A stretch of DNA of 64,000 bases from a virus. The notes under the pieces were generated by a model. It did no database searches. It was given only the letters and a program-made list of their open reading frames with translations, and was not told the origin of the DNA. The first letter of the stretch is position 1; the number at the start of each line of letters is the position of its first letter. The stretch is taken from positions 1-64,000 of IMG/VR virus record IMGVR_UViG_3300035698_006717. One strand, written 5' to 3'. Made by a program: the position numbers and the translations under genes. Shown here in pieces: positions 42,477-50,116 of the stretch.

Positions 42477-42910
42477 GTTATCCTACAAAAAATGTTACTG
42501 GTGTATTTGTAAATGGTGAAAATGTATCTCACCTAATTGATCCTGAAAGTATTGAAATAGATTGGCAGTTTGATAGAACTAAATTGTATTGTGGTGGATC
42601 AGATTACCCTAATGATGTTAGAGTGAATGGTTATCATCCTAAAATTAAAATGAAAACAACATTTATACCAAAAGGTGAATTTGAATTTGATATAGATTTG
42701 AATAAAGGTGCTGAGAAGATACATTTTAATAGATGTATGGTAGATTCTTCTGAAGATGGTGAATTGACTTTGAAGGCTTTTGTAGATAATAATGGTGGTG
42801 TAGGTAGGATTGATTTGAAATTGGATTGGACAGAAAAGTACTTCCCTACATTTTTGAAATGGTTCAAGAATTTAAGGCGGTACTGGCGGAAGATTAAGGG
42901 CGAAGCATGA
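42473..42910 (+). CDS. Tail tube protein paralogue inside the SbcCD operon
   Basis: 145 residues with a GTG start overlapping the sbcD stop (GTGA). Residues 30-50 align without gaps to the tail tube protein at 2936: FDRTKLYCG / YDRATLYCG, and YPNDVR / YPSDVR at the same residue numbers (34-41 and 45-50). FNRCMVDSS also matches FNQCRSDSL, and the following strand (LTLKAFVDNNGGVG) matches FTAFADSGGNVA. The last 30 residues are new: a basic helix WFKNLRRYWRKIKGEA that the tube protein lacks. It is a second copy of the tube fold, fused to a basic tail and placed between recombination nuclease genes. Role unknown. Confidence 0.75.
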   Translation: MSYPTKNVTGVFVNGENVSHLIDPESIEIDWQFDRTKLYCGGSDYPNDVRVNGYHPKIKMKTTFIPKGEFEFDIDLNKGAEKIHFNRCMVDSSEDGELTLKAFVDNNGGVGRIDLKLDWTEKYFPTFLKWFKNLRRYWRKIKGEA

Positions 42911-43086
42911 GCGCTGGCAAAGGTAGTGCAAGGCGTCAAGAAGATACAAAGGCTATCCGTGATAGATGGCCTATGGATAAGAAGCCAGTTGGTGAAACAA
43001 AGTTTGGTAACTTTTATATGTGCATTAATTGTTACAAACCTGTCATAAATGGAAAGAAGTGCCCAAGATGCGAATCACAAGAATAA
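42907..43086 (+). CDS. Small zinc-ribbon protein between sbcD and sbcC
   Basis: 59 residues. The ATG at 42907 overlaps the previous stop (ATGA), and the stop at 43084-43086 lies 16 bases inside the sbcC gene. The N-terminal half is basic (GKGSARRQEDTKAIRDRW); the C-terminal half is a zinc ribbon with CINC and CPRC. No function known; strict coupling on both sides marks it as a real gene. Confidence 0.7.
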   Translation: MSAGKGSARRQEDTKAIRDRWPMDKKPVGETKFGNFYMCINCYKPVINGKKCPRCESQE

Positions 43087-44927
43087 AAGCTGAGAATCTA
43101 TTCAGCTGGGAAAAACTAGATATTAAATTTGAAGATGGCACATATTCTCTTACAGGCGAGAATGGTTGCGGCAAGTCTTCTATCTTTGAGATTATTACTT
43201 GGATTGGATTCAAGAAAACTACCAAGAAGAATGTCAAAGGCGATTATGGTAAGAATAATGGCTGGGGGGAATTAGAGTTTGATAATGGTGAATATGTCAT
43301 TAGAAGAAATACCAAAGAACCTATGAGGATATTAGTTAATGGAGAGGAAGCTGAGCAGGATTATGTTGATAATATCCTAGGGTGCCATTATGATACTTTT
43401 ATGGCATCTATTATGTGCAACCAGAAAAGAGTATCTTCATTTATAAATGAGAAGACTGATACTGGTAAGGCTAGGATATTTGGAGAGATGTTAGGAGCAG
43501 GTAGCCTTGACAAAATTAGATCTAAGGTAAGTAAGCGCAAAAATGAGAGAGAACTAGAGTTTGAAGGTGCGCGCAGTAAGTTTGAACTTTTGACTGAACA
43601 GGTGGATACTGCTAAGTTAAAGTTTGGAGGTAAAACTCCAAAACAGTACAAGGCAGTTATTGAAAGGGACAAGGGTGAATACCACAAGCTAGTAGCAGGG
43701 GAAAAGTTGCTACAAGATAAGGTAGATAAGGCATATGATATAGCAAATCTTTGGAGAAACTATGAAAGCTCTCATGTAGAATATAATAAGGCTTTGTCAA
43801 AACGCAGCAATACGGAGACTGAATTAAAAGAGTCCAAAGATAAATTTGATACTATGGAGATACCTGATGAAACTGGGGCAGGTAAGTATGCGGGTATGTT
43901 GGTTAAGGCTGACAAGATATACCAAAAACTATCTACTGAAGTAATTTACCTTGAAGCAGATATACAAAAGCTAGAAGACATCAAGAGTCTAGGTGAAGGG
44001 GAATGCCCTACTTGTGGTGAGAAAGTTACCATTAAGAAGATTGAACATATTCAAGGTATTATTGATAGATATGGAACAGATCTATACAAGCTTGAAGAGA
44101 AACGCGCTGAGATAGATACTAAGGTTGCCAAAATTAAGGTCAAGCTTAGAAAGATGAAGGAATATGAGGATGAATGGCAAGAGTCAAGGAAAGATGCAGT
44201 ATTCCTACAGCGTATCATAGATAACCTACCCAAGATAATTAAGGTTGAACCTCCTAAACAAGAGAAGATGGACGTTTCAGAGCTTAAGTCAGATCTAGCT
44301 AGGAGCCGCGATAAGGCGTTTGAACTTAAGGGGGGTATAAGGGATAGGGTAAACGTATTGAAAGGCTATATAGAAGCTGAGAGGAGCTTAAAAGCGGCTG
44401 AAAGTATCTATAGGGATAGGGAGAAGGAATACTATGTAGCAAAATGGTTGTTCACTTCCCTACCTTTGATAAAACTTATGTTTATTGAAGAGAATAAGAT
44501 GGTGTTGGAGAATGCTATTAATGAATACTTGTCTACTATGAATGTACAGTTCATGGTTAAGATTGATACACAAAAGGAAATGAAATCAAGGAAAGAGATT
44601 AAGGATGAATTCTCATTCCAAATATTAAGCTCTAACAGGAAGGTTGATAAGGCAGATTTATCTGGTGGAGAGGAGACAATAATACTACTTGCTACTCAGT
44701 TTGCTATTAATGATCTGATTAATCCTAATTTGAAGCTAGAAATATATGATGAGATTTATGGAGCATTATCTGACAATAATGTCAGCACAGTAGTAGATGC
44801 TATAAAGGATAGAGGTGAGTCCAAACAGATATTCACTATATCCCACAAACCTGAAATAAGTAACTCATTTGATAGTTCCATTCTAATCAAAAAGAATGAG
44901 GAAGGCAGTTATGTTGAAAGAATTTGA
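43068..44927 (+). CDS. sbcC: SbcC/Rad50-like ATPase subunit (T4 gp46-like)
   Basis: 619 residues from the ATG at 43068, preferred to an upstream TTG-type start at 43029 that lies in the zinc-ribbon gene. Walker A GENGCGKSS (30-38), a long coiled coil broken near residue 311 by the zinc hook GECPTCGEKV, the ABC signature LSGGEE near 532, Walker B LEIYDEIYG near 557, and the D-loop and switch His in ISHKPEIS. It is the ATPase that drives the Mre11-like nuclease. Length is short for SbcC (about 1000) and similar to phage gp46 proteins. Confidence 0.93.
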   Translation: MRITRIKAENLFSWEKLDIKFEDGTYSLTGENGCGKSSIFEIITWIGFKKTTKKNVKGDYGKNNGWGELEFDNGEYVIRRNTKEPMRILVNGEEAEQDYVDNILGCHYDTFMASIMCNQKRVSSFINEKTDTGKARIFGEMLGAGSLDKIRSKVSKRKNERELEFEGARSKFELLTEQVDTAKLKFGGKTPKQYKAVIERDKGEYHKLVAGEKLLQDKVDKAYDIANLWRNYESSHVEYNKALSKRSNTETELKESKDKFDTMEIPDETGAGKYAGMLVKADKIYQKLSTEVIYLEADIQKLEDIKSLGEGECPTCGEKVTIKKIEHIQGIIDRYGTDLYKLEEKRAEIDTKVAKIKVKLRKMKEYEDEWQESRKDAVFLQRIIDNLPKIIKVEPPKQEKMDVSELKSDLARSRDKAFELKGGIRDRVNVLKGYIEAERSLKAAESIYRDREKEYYVAKWLFTSLPLIKLMFIEENKMVLENAINEYLSTMNVQFMVKIDTQKEMKSRKEIKDEFSFQILSSNRKVDKADLSGGEETIILLATQFAINDLINPNLKLEIYDEIYGALSDNNVSTVVDAIKDRGESKQIFTISHKPEISNSFDSSILIKKNEEGSYVERI

Positions 44928-45306
44928 AAAATTAGTCAAGATCTGTAAGAAGTCTAATGCGTTGGAGTTTGTTACAGAAGGTGAAGTTGAAAATAATATA
45001 GGGGAAACTGAAATTGGAATCTTTACCAAAGGATTTGGTGTGGTATTCAAGAAAAAGAATTCTGAAGGAAAACCAGCAGAAGAAATTGACAATCCTGATA
45101 ATGAAGTTGAAGCTGAAGCTGAAGAAGTAAATGCTGAGATGCCTGAAGATGGCATAACAATAAATGGTAAAGTTCAAAAGGTTAAAGGTGAAGTTGGTAT
45201 GAGAATTAAAACTGATACTGGCATAATTGAATTCTTTGTTCCTGAGATTGATGCTTTCTTTGGCGATGGTGATGAAGTAGAGATGAAGTTGGTTAAGAAT
45301 GCCTGA
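44911..45306 (+). CDS. Hypothetical protein with acidic centre
   Basis: 131 residues from the ATG at 44911 (GAGGAAGG seven bases upstream), overlapping the sbcC gene by 17 bases. A small N-terminal domain (LVKICKKSNALEFVTEGEV), an acidic linker (VEAEAEEVNAEMPEDG) and a C-terminal beta domain (GEVGMRIKTDTGIIEFFV). No motif recognised. Its position in the recombination operon is the only clue. Confidence 0.65.
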   Translation: MLKEFEKLVKICKKSNALEFVTEGEVENNIGETEIGIFTKGFGVVFKKKNSEGKPAEEIDNPDNEVEAEAEEVNAEMPEDGITINGKVQKVKGEVGMRIKTDTGIIEFFVPEIDAFFGDGDEVEMKLVKNA

Positions 45307-45601
45307 AGGGAAGGCTGATAAGGAATTCTTTGATGAGATACTTGGAAGAGTAGACTGGGACTACTTCCTACCTGATGTTATTGATTTGAAAGATAAGATT
45401 ACAATAGCTATGCTGATAGAACTTAACGCTACTCAAGCGCTGATGTGTAATTTGTTGAATGAAAATATGGAAGATAATAATAGAGCAGGAGCAGATTGTG
45501 TTATCTGCCCAGATTGTAAAAATGAAGTAGTGCCAGACGCTTTGGGCTACTGCCCTAAATGCAAAAGTGATTTAGCAAGGTTTCTTAAAAAAGGTGCCTA
45601 G
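45299..45601 (+). CDS. Zinc-ribbon protein
   Basis: 100 residues, overlapping the previous gene by 8 bases. N-terminal helices (ITIAMLIELNATQALMCNLL) and a C-terminal zinc ribbon with CPDC and CPKC ending in a basic helix (RFLKKGA). Small DNA-binding or RNA polymerase-binding phage proteins often have this shape. Function unknown. Confidence 0.65.
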   Translation: MPEGKADKEFFDEILGRVDWDYFLPDVIDLKDKITIAMLIELNATQALMCNLLNENMEDNNRAGADCVICPDCKNEVVPDALGYCPKCKSDLARFLKKGA

Positions 45602-45621
45602 CATTTAGGGACATAAAGTTA

Positions 45622-45650
45622 TTTACTTGGTGGATAGTTTCTATTATATT
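45622..45650 (+). promoter_or_regulatory. Possible sigma70-like promoter
   Basis: TTTACT (45622-45627), 17 bases, TATATT (45645-45650), ahead of the unit that carries the RuvC-like and endolysin genes. Confidence 0.4.
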
Positions 45651-45657
45651 AGGGGTA

Positions 45658-45939
45658 ATGATGGCTAGATTTCATATGTATAAAAAGGTGATAACTTGGG
45701 AGCAATTGTGGAAATGTTGCAACCATAGGAAGTTATGTAGGTTCTGTGACATCATAACAGATGAATGTGAAGATAAGGATTGCAAGCCAAATAATGATAC
45801 AAAAGCTAGATGCCCAATATGGAATGGTATGCTAGAGAATTTGGTTATGGTTCGTAAGGATAACTATAGAAGGGACAATAATGGACAGGAAAGACCGCAC
45901 CAGAAGTTCCATGATGAGAAAAGAGATAGTCAAGATTGA
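45658..45939 (+). CDS. Cysteine-rich small protein
   Basis: 93 residues, AGGGG before the ATG. Seven Cys in the first 60 residues (KCCNHRKLCRFCDIITDEC, DKDCKPN, ARCPIW), consistent with one or two zinc sites. The C-terminus is basic and hydrophilic. No family recognised; the number of Cys would also allow an iron-sulphur cluster. Confidence 0.6.
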   Translation: MMARFHMYKKVITWEQLWKCCNHRKLCRFCDIITDECEDKDCKPNNDTKARCPIWNGMLENLVMVRKDNYRRDNNGQERPHQKFHDEKRDSQD

Positions 45940-46027
45940 GAATGGCTATGAGTTCTACTCTGATGGTACTATGAAGAAGATTGAAAAGGAAGCTGATAAG
46001 AAATCCTCAGATACTTTGGAGAAATAA
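45881..46027 (+). CDS. Very small basic protein
   Basis: 48 residues, AAGGGA eight bases before the ATG, ending in TAATG on the RuvC-like gene. It overlaps the 3' end of the Cys-rich gene in another frame. Composition is highly charged (MDRKDRTRSSMMRKEIVKIE and a lysine-rich end). The ribosome site and both couplings argue for a real gene. Confidence 0.5.
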   Translation: MDRKDRTRSSMMRKEIVKIENGYEFYSDGTMKKIEKEADKKSSDTLEK

Positions 46028-46578
46028 TGAAACTGTTAGGACTTGATGTATCCAAAGCTAGAACTGGATTCTGTCACTTTGATGATGATACACTTGGAGC
46101 ATATGGTGCTATAGAGTGCCCTAAAAATTTGAGTAAAATTAAGCAAGATACTCCTGAGTTTGCCGAGTTACTTTGGTGGTACTTTAAGGAGGTAAGAAAT
46201 TTAGTGAAAGGATTTCAGCCTGATATCATAGTTCTTGAGAGATTAAATCTTGAACACAATAGGGCTGCAAAAACAATAATTCAATTTCACGCAACAGCTA
46301 TTTTGGCTGCAAAAATACCAGTTAGAGGTATACTGTTAGGATACATACATAATAAAACTGCCAAGGCTAAGTTCAAAGCCAACACTAGAGTTAGAGATGT
46401 TGACCCTAGTGTAATTGCAAAAATGAAAGAGCATAAAATAGACAGGCATGTTAAGATTCTTATGGTTGATGCTATTAATGAAAAGTATGGCTTAAATTTA
46501 ACATACAAGCAAGATGATGAGGCTGACTCAATAGCCTTAGTTGACACATATTATGCCAAGGAGATATGCGGTGAGTAA
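46027..46578 (+). CDS. RuvC-like Holliday junction resolvase
   Basis: 183 residues. RNase H-type fold: strand LLGLDVSKARTGF with catalytic Asp7, IIVLERLN with the second acidic residue near 71, and QDDEADSIALVDTYYA with the last two Asp near 163-168. It would resolve branched recombination or replication intermediates before packaging. Length matches bacterial RuvC and phage RuvC homologues. It closes the recombination gene set. Confidence 0.85.
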   Translation: MKLLGLDVSKARTGFCHFDDDTLGAYGAIECPKNLSKIKQDTPEFAELLWWYFKEVRNLVKGFQPDIIVLERLNLEHNRAAKTIIQFHATAILAAKIPVRGILLGYIHNKTAKAKFKANTRVRDVDPSVIAKMKEHKIDRHVKILMVDAINEKYGLNLTYKQDDEADSIALVDTYYAKEICGE

Positions 46579-46945
46579 ATATGATGGAATGACAATAGAA
46601 GGTCTGATGGAAGAGTTTAAGAGAAAGAATATGCCGCTGCCATCTGGATCAGTAGCAAAGGAGCTTATAGGCTTACTACAGGAAAGGGATAATCTTGTTA
46701 CCAATATTGGCAATGTTGGTAACACTACTGAGAAGTATCCTGAGACAAAATTCAATAATATCGCAGTTGCGTCATTCTTCTACATTCTTGGGAAATTGTG
46801 TATCAAGTATGATGAGGAATTATACCTTGAGATTGATACAGTAAGACAGCAGTGTCATTTGAAGGAAGGGTATGCTCTTAAGGATTTTGATGTCAATGTT
46901 TGCGATATTAGTTATTCCTACAAGAAGGGCAAAGGGAAGAAATAA
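46571..46945 (+). CDS. Hypothetical protein
   Basis: 124 residues with GTG start at 46571 preceded by AAGGAGATATGCG, better than the upstream TTG or ATG in the frame. N-terminal helix YDGMTIEGLMEEFKRKNM, a short helix pair, and a C-terminal lysine-rich end (YKKGKGKK). No motif recognised. Overlaps the RuvC-like gene by 8 bases and the endolysin gene by TAATG. Confidence 0.6.
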   Translation: MSKYDGMTIEGLMEEFKRKNMPLPSGSVAKELIGLLQERDNLVTNIGNVGNTTEKYPETKFNNIAVASFFYILGKLCIKYDEELYLEIDTVRQQCHLKEGYALKDFDVNVCDISYSYKKGKGKK

Positions 46946-47337
46946 TGCCAAAATTTAGCAATAGTTCTAATAGTAAATTGCACACATGCAATGCTGGCCT
47001 TATTTCAATATTTGAAGATGCTATTGAAATATTTGATTGTAAGGTTCTATGCGGCCACAGATTGGAGGCTGAACAGAACGCTCTATATGAGCAAGATTAT
47101 TCTCAGCTACAGTATCCTGAATCTAAGCATAATGTATTCCCTTCTATGGCTGTAGATGTAGCTCCATATCCAATTGATTGGGATGATACAAGAAGGTTCT
47201 ATTTATTCGCTGGCCTCATTAAGGGTATTGCTTATGGTGCTGGACTTGATATTGTATGGGGTGGAGATTGGGATAATGATACACAAGTCAAAGATAACAA
47301 GTTTAATGATTTAGTCCACTTTCAACTTGGAAGGTAG
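46945..47337 (+). CDS. Endolysin, M15 L-Ala-D-Glu / D,D-peptidase type
   Basis: 130 residues. LAS-fold metallopeptidase motifs: SKHNVFPSMAVDVAP gives zinc ligands His62 and Asp71, and FNDLVHFQL gives Asp122 and His125. These match the H-x8-D and D-x-x-H pattern of T5-type endolysins and VanY proteins. It cleaves peptide cross-links of the cell wall. No signal peptide, so release needs a holin. It lies far from the tail genes, between recombination and zinc-ribbon genes, and starts on the stop of the previous gene. Confidence 0.85.
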   Translation: MPKFSNSSNSKLHTCNAGLISIFEDAIEIFDCKVLCGHRLEAEQNALYEQDYSQLQYPESKHNVFPSMAVDVAPYPIDWDDTRRFYLFAGLIKGIAYGAGLDIVWGGDWDNDTQVKDNKFNDLVHFQLGR

Positions 47338-47339
47338 CA

Positions 47340-47966
47340 ATGCCCAGTACAGATAAAAGGAAGCATTCAACAAAAGCAAAGAAACGGTTTGAAGAGAAGT
47401 ATCTTCTCACAGATGACCGTAGCAACCCGTATTATATGTATGTACCAAATAAAACTGATACAGACACATTACGGAAACTGATGGATACTCGCAACTATAT
47501 CCGTATTATGACACAATTGGACAAAAACCAATACATAGTTGCTCAGTATTATATCTATACTGAGGGTGATATATGGATGTGCGGAGATTCCCTAACATTC
47601 AATCAGAATCCTGATAAGAAGATATGGTGCGAATGTTTGTGTATGCCAAGGAAAGATAAGTGCATATGCTATGAAGAAGCTACTAATGAATTTCTGAGCG
47701 TATGTCCAGAGTGTAAAAAACTTGGTATATTTATCAAGGATACCGCCTTTAAATGTAAGCATTGTGATTTTGTCCTTAGATGGAATTTGGTAAGTGATCT
47801 ACCTTTTGCCAAGATACCGTGCCAGTATTGCCCTAGAGAGATAGGTTGGGATAAGGCTCAGAATATTAGGGAGTTGGTGATTAAGCATTTGGTCAATAGG
47901 TCTCACATAGTTGCTCAATATCAAGAAAAAAAGATTGAAGAAATAATGGAGGGTGAAGGTGAATAA
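47340..47966 (+). CDS. Cysteine-rich zinc-binding protein
   Basis: 208 residues, two bases after the endolysin. Basic N-terminus (KRKHSTKAKKRFEEK); a middle part with CECLCMPRKDKCIC; then a clear zinc ribbon VCPECKK ... FKCKHCDF, and a final IPCQYC. The ribbon resembles transcription-factor-type or ribosomal-type zinc ribbons. Possibly a DNA- or RNA-binding regulator. Family not recognised. Confidence 0.65.
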   Translation: MPSTDKRKHSTKAKKRFEEKYLLTDDRSNPYYMYVPNKTDTDTLRKLMDTRNYIRIMTQLDKNQYIVAQYYIYTEGDIWMCGDSLTFNQNPDKKIWCECLCMPRKDKCICYEEATNEFLSVCPECKKLGIFIKDTAFKCKHCDFVLRWNLVSDLPFAKIPCQYCPREIGWDKAQNIRELVIKHLVNRSHIVAQYQEKKIEEIMEGEGE

Positions 47967-48144
47967 TTGGATACTAACATTAATAAATAAACCTAAGACA
48001 TCTGAAGATGCTATGGCTTTGGGTCACAGATATTGGAGCTGGTGGTGTGAGCAACGCGGCGTTATTGAATTACCAACTGACCCAGAAAATAGAAATCCAT
48101 TTTTAAAAGAAGAGTATTCAATTAAAGGAGTTGGTGATGAATGA
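47959..48144 (+). CDS. Small hypothetical protein
   Basis: 61 residues from the GTG at 47959, six bases after GGAGG; the GTG at 47953 overlaps that site and is unlikely. Contains HRYWSWWCEQRG. No family recognised. Overlaps both neighbours. Confidence 0.55.
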   Translation: MNNWILTLINKPKTSEDAMALGHRYWSWWCEQRGVIELPTDPENRNPFLKEEYSIKGVGDE

Positions 48145-48355
48145 ACTACAGAAGATTAAAAAATTCCAAGACCCTAATGTTAATATTGGTGATTTGAATA
48201 GTCTAGTTGACATACTTAATGCTATGGTTGGTGTGATCAATACATTCAGTAAGCAGGTAGAGTTTACTAACTCTGCTATCAAGAAGTTTGATATGCAGAT
48301 GCAGGAGATTGATAAGGTTGTAACTGAAATGCTAGAACAGGAGAAGGAATCATGA
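48137..48355 (+). CDS. Small coiled-coil protein
   Basis: 72 residues from the ATG at 48137 (AAGGAG seven bases upstream). Nearly all helical with heptads (LNSLVDILNAMVGVINTFSK, IKKFDMQMQEIDKVVTEML), like a short dimerising coiled coil. Ends in ATGA with the next gene. Function unknown. Confidence 0.6.
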   Translation: MNELQKIKKFQDPNVNIGDLNSLVDILNAMVGVINTFSKQVEFTNSAIKKFDMQMQEIDKVVTEMLEQEKES

Positions 48356-48777
48356 GTGAGCTTACTGATTCACAAGGCATAAGCCTGAATCCCACTAGGA
48401 ATGTAAAACGCAAATATGAGAAGTATTGCATATGCGTTGAGTGTGAAAAATTTTCAGTTCAATCTAATCTTGTCGTAAGATACCTATGCACTAGATGCGG
48501 AAGGGGTAATAATGCTGAAGAAGCTGTTTCTAGATTTGCTGAATGGGATAAGGGTGAGTTAGAGCTTACGGATAAGTCACAAGCCCCTGCCCTAGTTAGA
48601 GTTGATGGTGGCAAGTTGGCATATACTAAGTTCAGAGATGAGATGCAGATCCGTAGTGATATGTTTGTAGGTGGGAAAACTAGAGACTCTATGGGATCTC
48701 ATAATTTCCGCAAGCAGTTGAAGAGAGAGCTAATGCATGAGAAAGCATATCGTGGTGAGAAGTCGGATGTAGATTGA
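48352..48777 (+). CDS. Zinc-ribbon protein with basic C-terminus
   Basis: 141 residues, coupled by ATGA. Zinc ribbon CICVEC ... LCTRCG at residues 27-55, then a basic helical C-terminal half (FRKQLKRELMHEKAYRGEK). Likely DNA or RNA binding. Family not recognised. Confidence 0.6.
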   Translation: MSELTDSQGISLNPTRNVKRKYEKYCICVECEKFSVQSNLVVRYLCTRCGRGNNAEEAVSRFAEWDKGELELTDKSQAPALVRVDGGKLAYTKFRDEMQIRSDMFVGGKTRDSMGSHNFRKQLKRELMHEKAYRGEKSDVD

Positions 48778-48779
48778 TA

Positions 48780-49169
48780 ATGGATAAAGAATGGATACAA
48801 CACCTCAGTGATAAGGATGCATACTATAGGCTGTATGCTGAGTTTCTGATGAAGGTCTATAATGATATTTTAACAACAAGTGATTTTAGGAGTGCCTTTT
48901 ATAAATGGTTGGTTGAAGGTGATGGTTACTACAGAGAGAGGCTGAGGAGTCATTTTGAATCAGTCAATTGGCTTTTGAATTATTCAATTGGGTCAATTTG
49001 CTTTGAAGTATTAAAAATCAATCATCTTAGGATAGAGGATGTAGAAAAGTCAATCTATCGCAAAATGCAATCAAATAAGAAGTTCAATAAATTCTTTGTA
49101 AGTTATGGAAATGAAATAGAGCGGGTGGTTCATGATACCGAAGAACAAGAATGCTCTGAAAAACTTTAA
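48780..49169 (+). CDS. Hypothetical helical protein
   Basis: 129 residues from the ATG at 48780; a TTG at 48774 overlapping the previous stop is an alternative and neither has a strong ribosome site. Helical, rich in aromatic residues (KDAYYRLYAEFLMKVYNDI, LRSHFESVNWLLNYS). No motif. Overlaps the next gene by 38 bases. Confidence 0.55.
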   Translation: MDKEWIQHLSDKDAYYRLYAEFLMKVYNDILTTSDFRSAFYKWLVEGDGYYRERLRSHFESVNWLLNYSIGSICFEVLKINHLRIEDVEKSIYRKMQSNKKFNKFFVSYGNEIERVVHDTEEQECSEKL

Positions 49170-49581
49170 GGGCTTGATTGATAAGCAGCAAAGTACCATA
49201 GTAAAGGCTAAAGCTGCAGGCAAGCCAAATCCAAAGTATGAATCTATTACTGGTACTTGTATGTGCTGTGATAGAGAAAATATTAGGATTGCTAAGAAGA
49301 TTGAGATGCTTTGCTCTTATTGTTATAATTGGTGCCACAAATACATATTAGATAATTATGGATACTATTCTAGCAAACACCTAGCGGTAGCAATGTGTGC
49401 ATTTCAGAATTCTATAGAATGTAGGTTTTGCCATAAGGAACTCCCCCGTATCAAGGAGGATGGTGCTATAAGGAAGGGCAAACCAATATGCGATACTTGC
49501 TATGAGATATATAAGGTGGCCCGTGAGTCGGGGAAGAGAGAACGGGAAAGAAACAAATACAAGAGAAGGGATTTTGCATAA
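49132..49581 (+). CDS. Multi-zinc-ribbon basic protein
   Basis: 149 residues. Three Cys clusters: TCMCCDRE, CSYCYNWC and ECRFCHKELP ... ICDTCYE. The spacing of the last two resembles the zinc fold of small HNH endonucleases, but a catalytic His-Asn-His set is not evident. N- and C-termini are strongly basic (KRERERNKYKRRDFA), fitting nucleic acid binding. Confidence 0.6.
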   Translation: MIPKNKNALKNFKGLIDKQQSTIVKAKAAGKPNPKYESITGTCMCCDRENIRIAKKIEMLCSYCYNWCHKYILDNYGYYSSKHLAVAMCAFQNSIECRFCHKELPRIKEDGAIRKGKPICDTCYEIYKVARESGKRERERNKYKRRDFA

Positions 49582-50024
49582 TGGGTGAGAATAAGTTTGG
49601 TTTTATAAACCATACTATTGATAAAATACACGGTGCTGAGCCTTATGTTAGCTTTGTATTAGATTTCAGCAATCTACTGGATCATGATACATTACATCAT
49701 AGTATCATAGTAGATTTTGATGACTTATCAAATCTAAGTAAGGTGAATAATATCAGAGGATTTATACTGTTCATGCCTTTCCTATATGAACAGGATGTTT
49801 CTAAAATTATGAATCGTATAAACAAAATGGAATGGAAGGGGAAGGTTCTGATATTTGATATCAAGAGCAATTGCGCGCAAGATTGGATAAGGAAGGTTCC
49901 TACTCTGCCTGGCATGAGTCTGAGGGGTGTAGAAGATATTGAGCAGAACTTTTTTGTAATGAGATGGAATAAGTTTAGGAATGTTAAGGAACACTTAAAA
50001 TATGATAATGCGGAGATATCATGA
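49581..50024 (+). CDS. Hypothetical alpha/beta protein
   Basis: 147 residues, TAATG overlap. Alternating strands and helices (YVSFVLDFSNLL, HHSIIVDFDDLS, IRGFILFMPFL, KGKVLIFDIKSN) give a Rossmann-like impression without a nucleotide-binding motif. The stop codon lies in the first palindrome of the repeat at 50018. Function unknown. Confidence 0.6.
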   Translation: MGENKFGFINHTIDKIHGAEPYVSFVLDFSNLLDHDTLHHSIIVDFDDLSNLSKVNNIRGFILFMPFLYEQDVSKIMNRINKMEWKGKVLIFDIKSNCAQDWIRKVPTLPGMSLRGVEDIEQNFFVMRWNKFRNVKEHLKYDNAEIS

Positions 50025-50104
50025 TATCTCGCAATATATTTGCGATAAAGCAGATATTATCAGGCATCATGATATCCCGCAATATATTTGCGTTAAATCA
50101 GATA
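50018..50104 (+). repeat. Two 39-bp tandem copies with palindromes
   Basis: Copies at 50018-50056 and 50066-50104 differ at 3 of 39 positions and start exactly 48 bases apart. Each holds ATCATGATATC followed by CGCAATATATTTGCG, a hairpin with stem CGCAA/TTGCG. The first copy extends to an 18-base perfect palindrome, GAGATATCATGATATCTC (50014-50031). It lies between two genes and just upstream of the HGG-motif gene, with the second copy 12 bases before its ATG. A two-site operator for a dimeric regulator is the simplest reading; a recombination or replication site is possible. Confidence 0.75.
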
Positions 50105-50116
50105 GGAGCATAAGTC

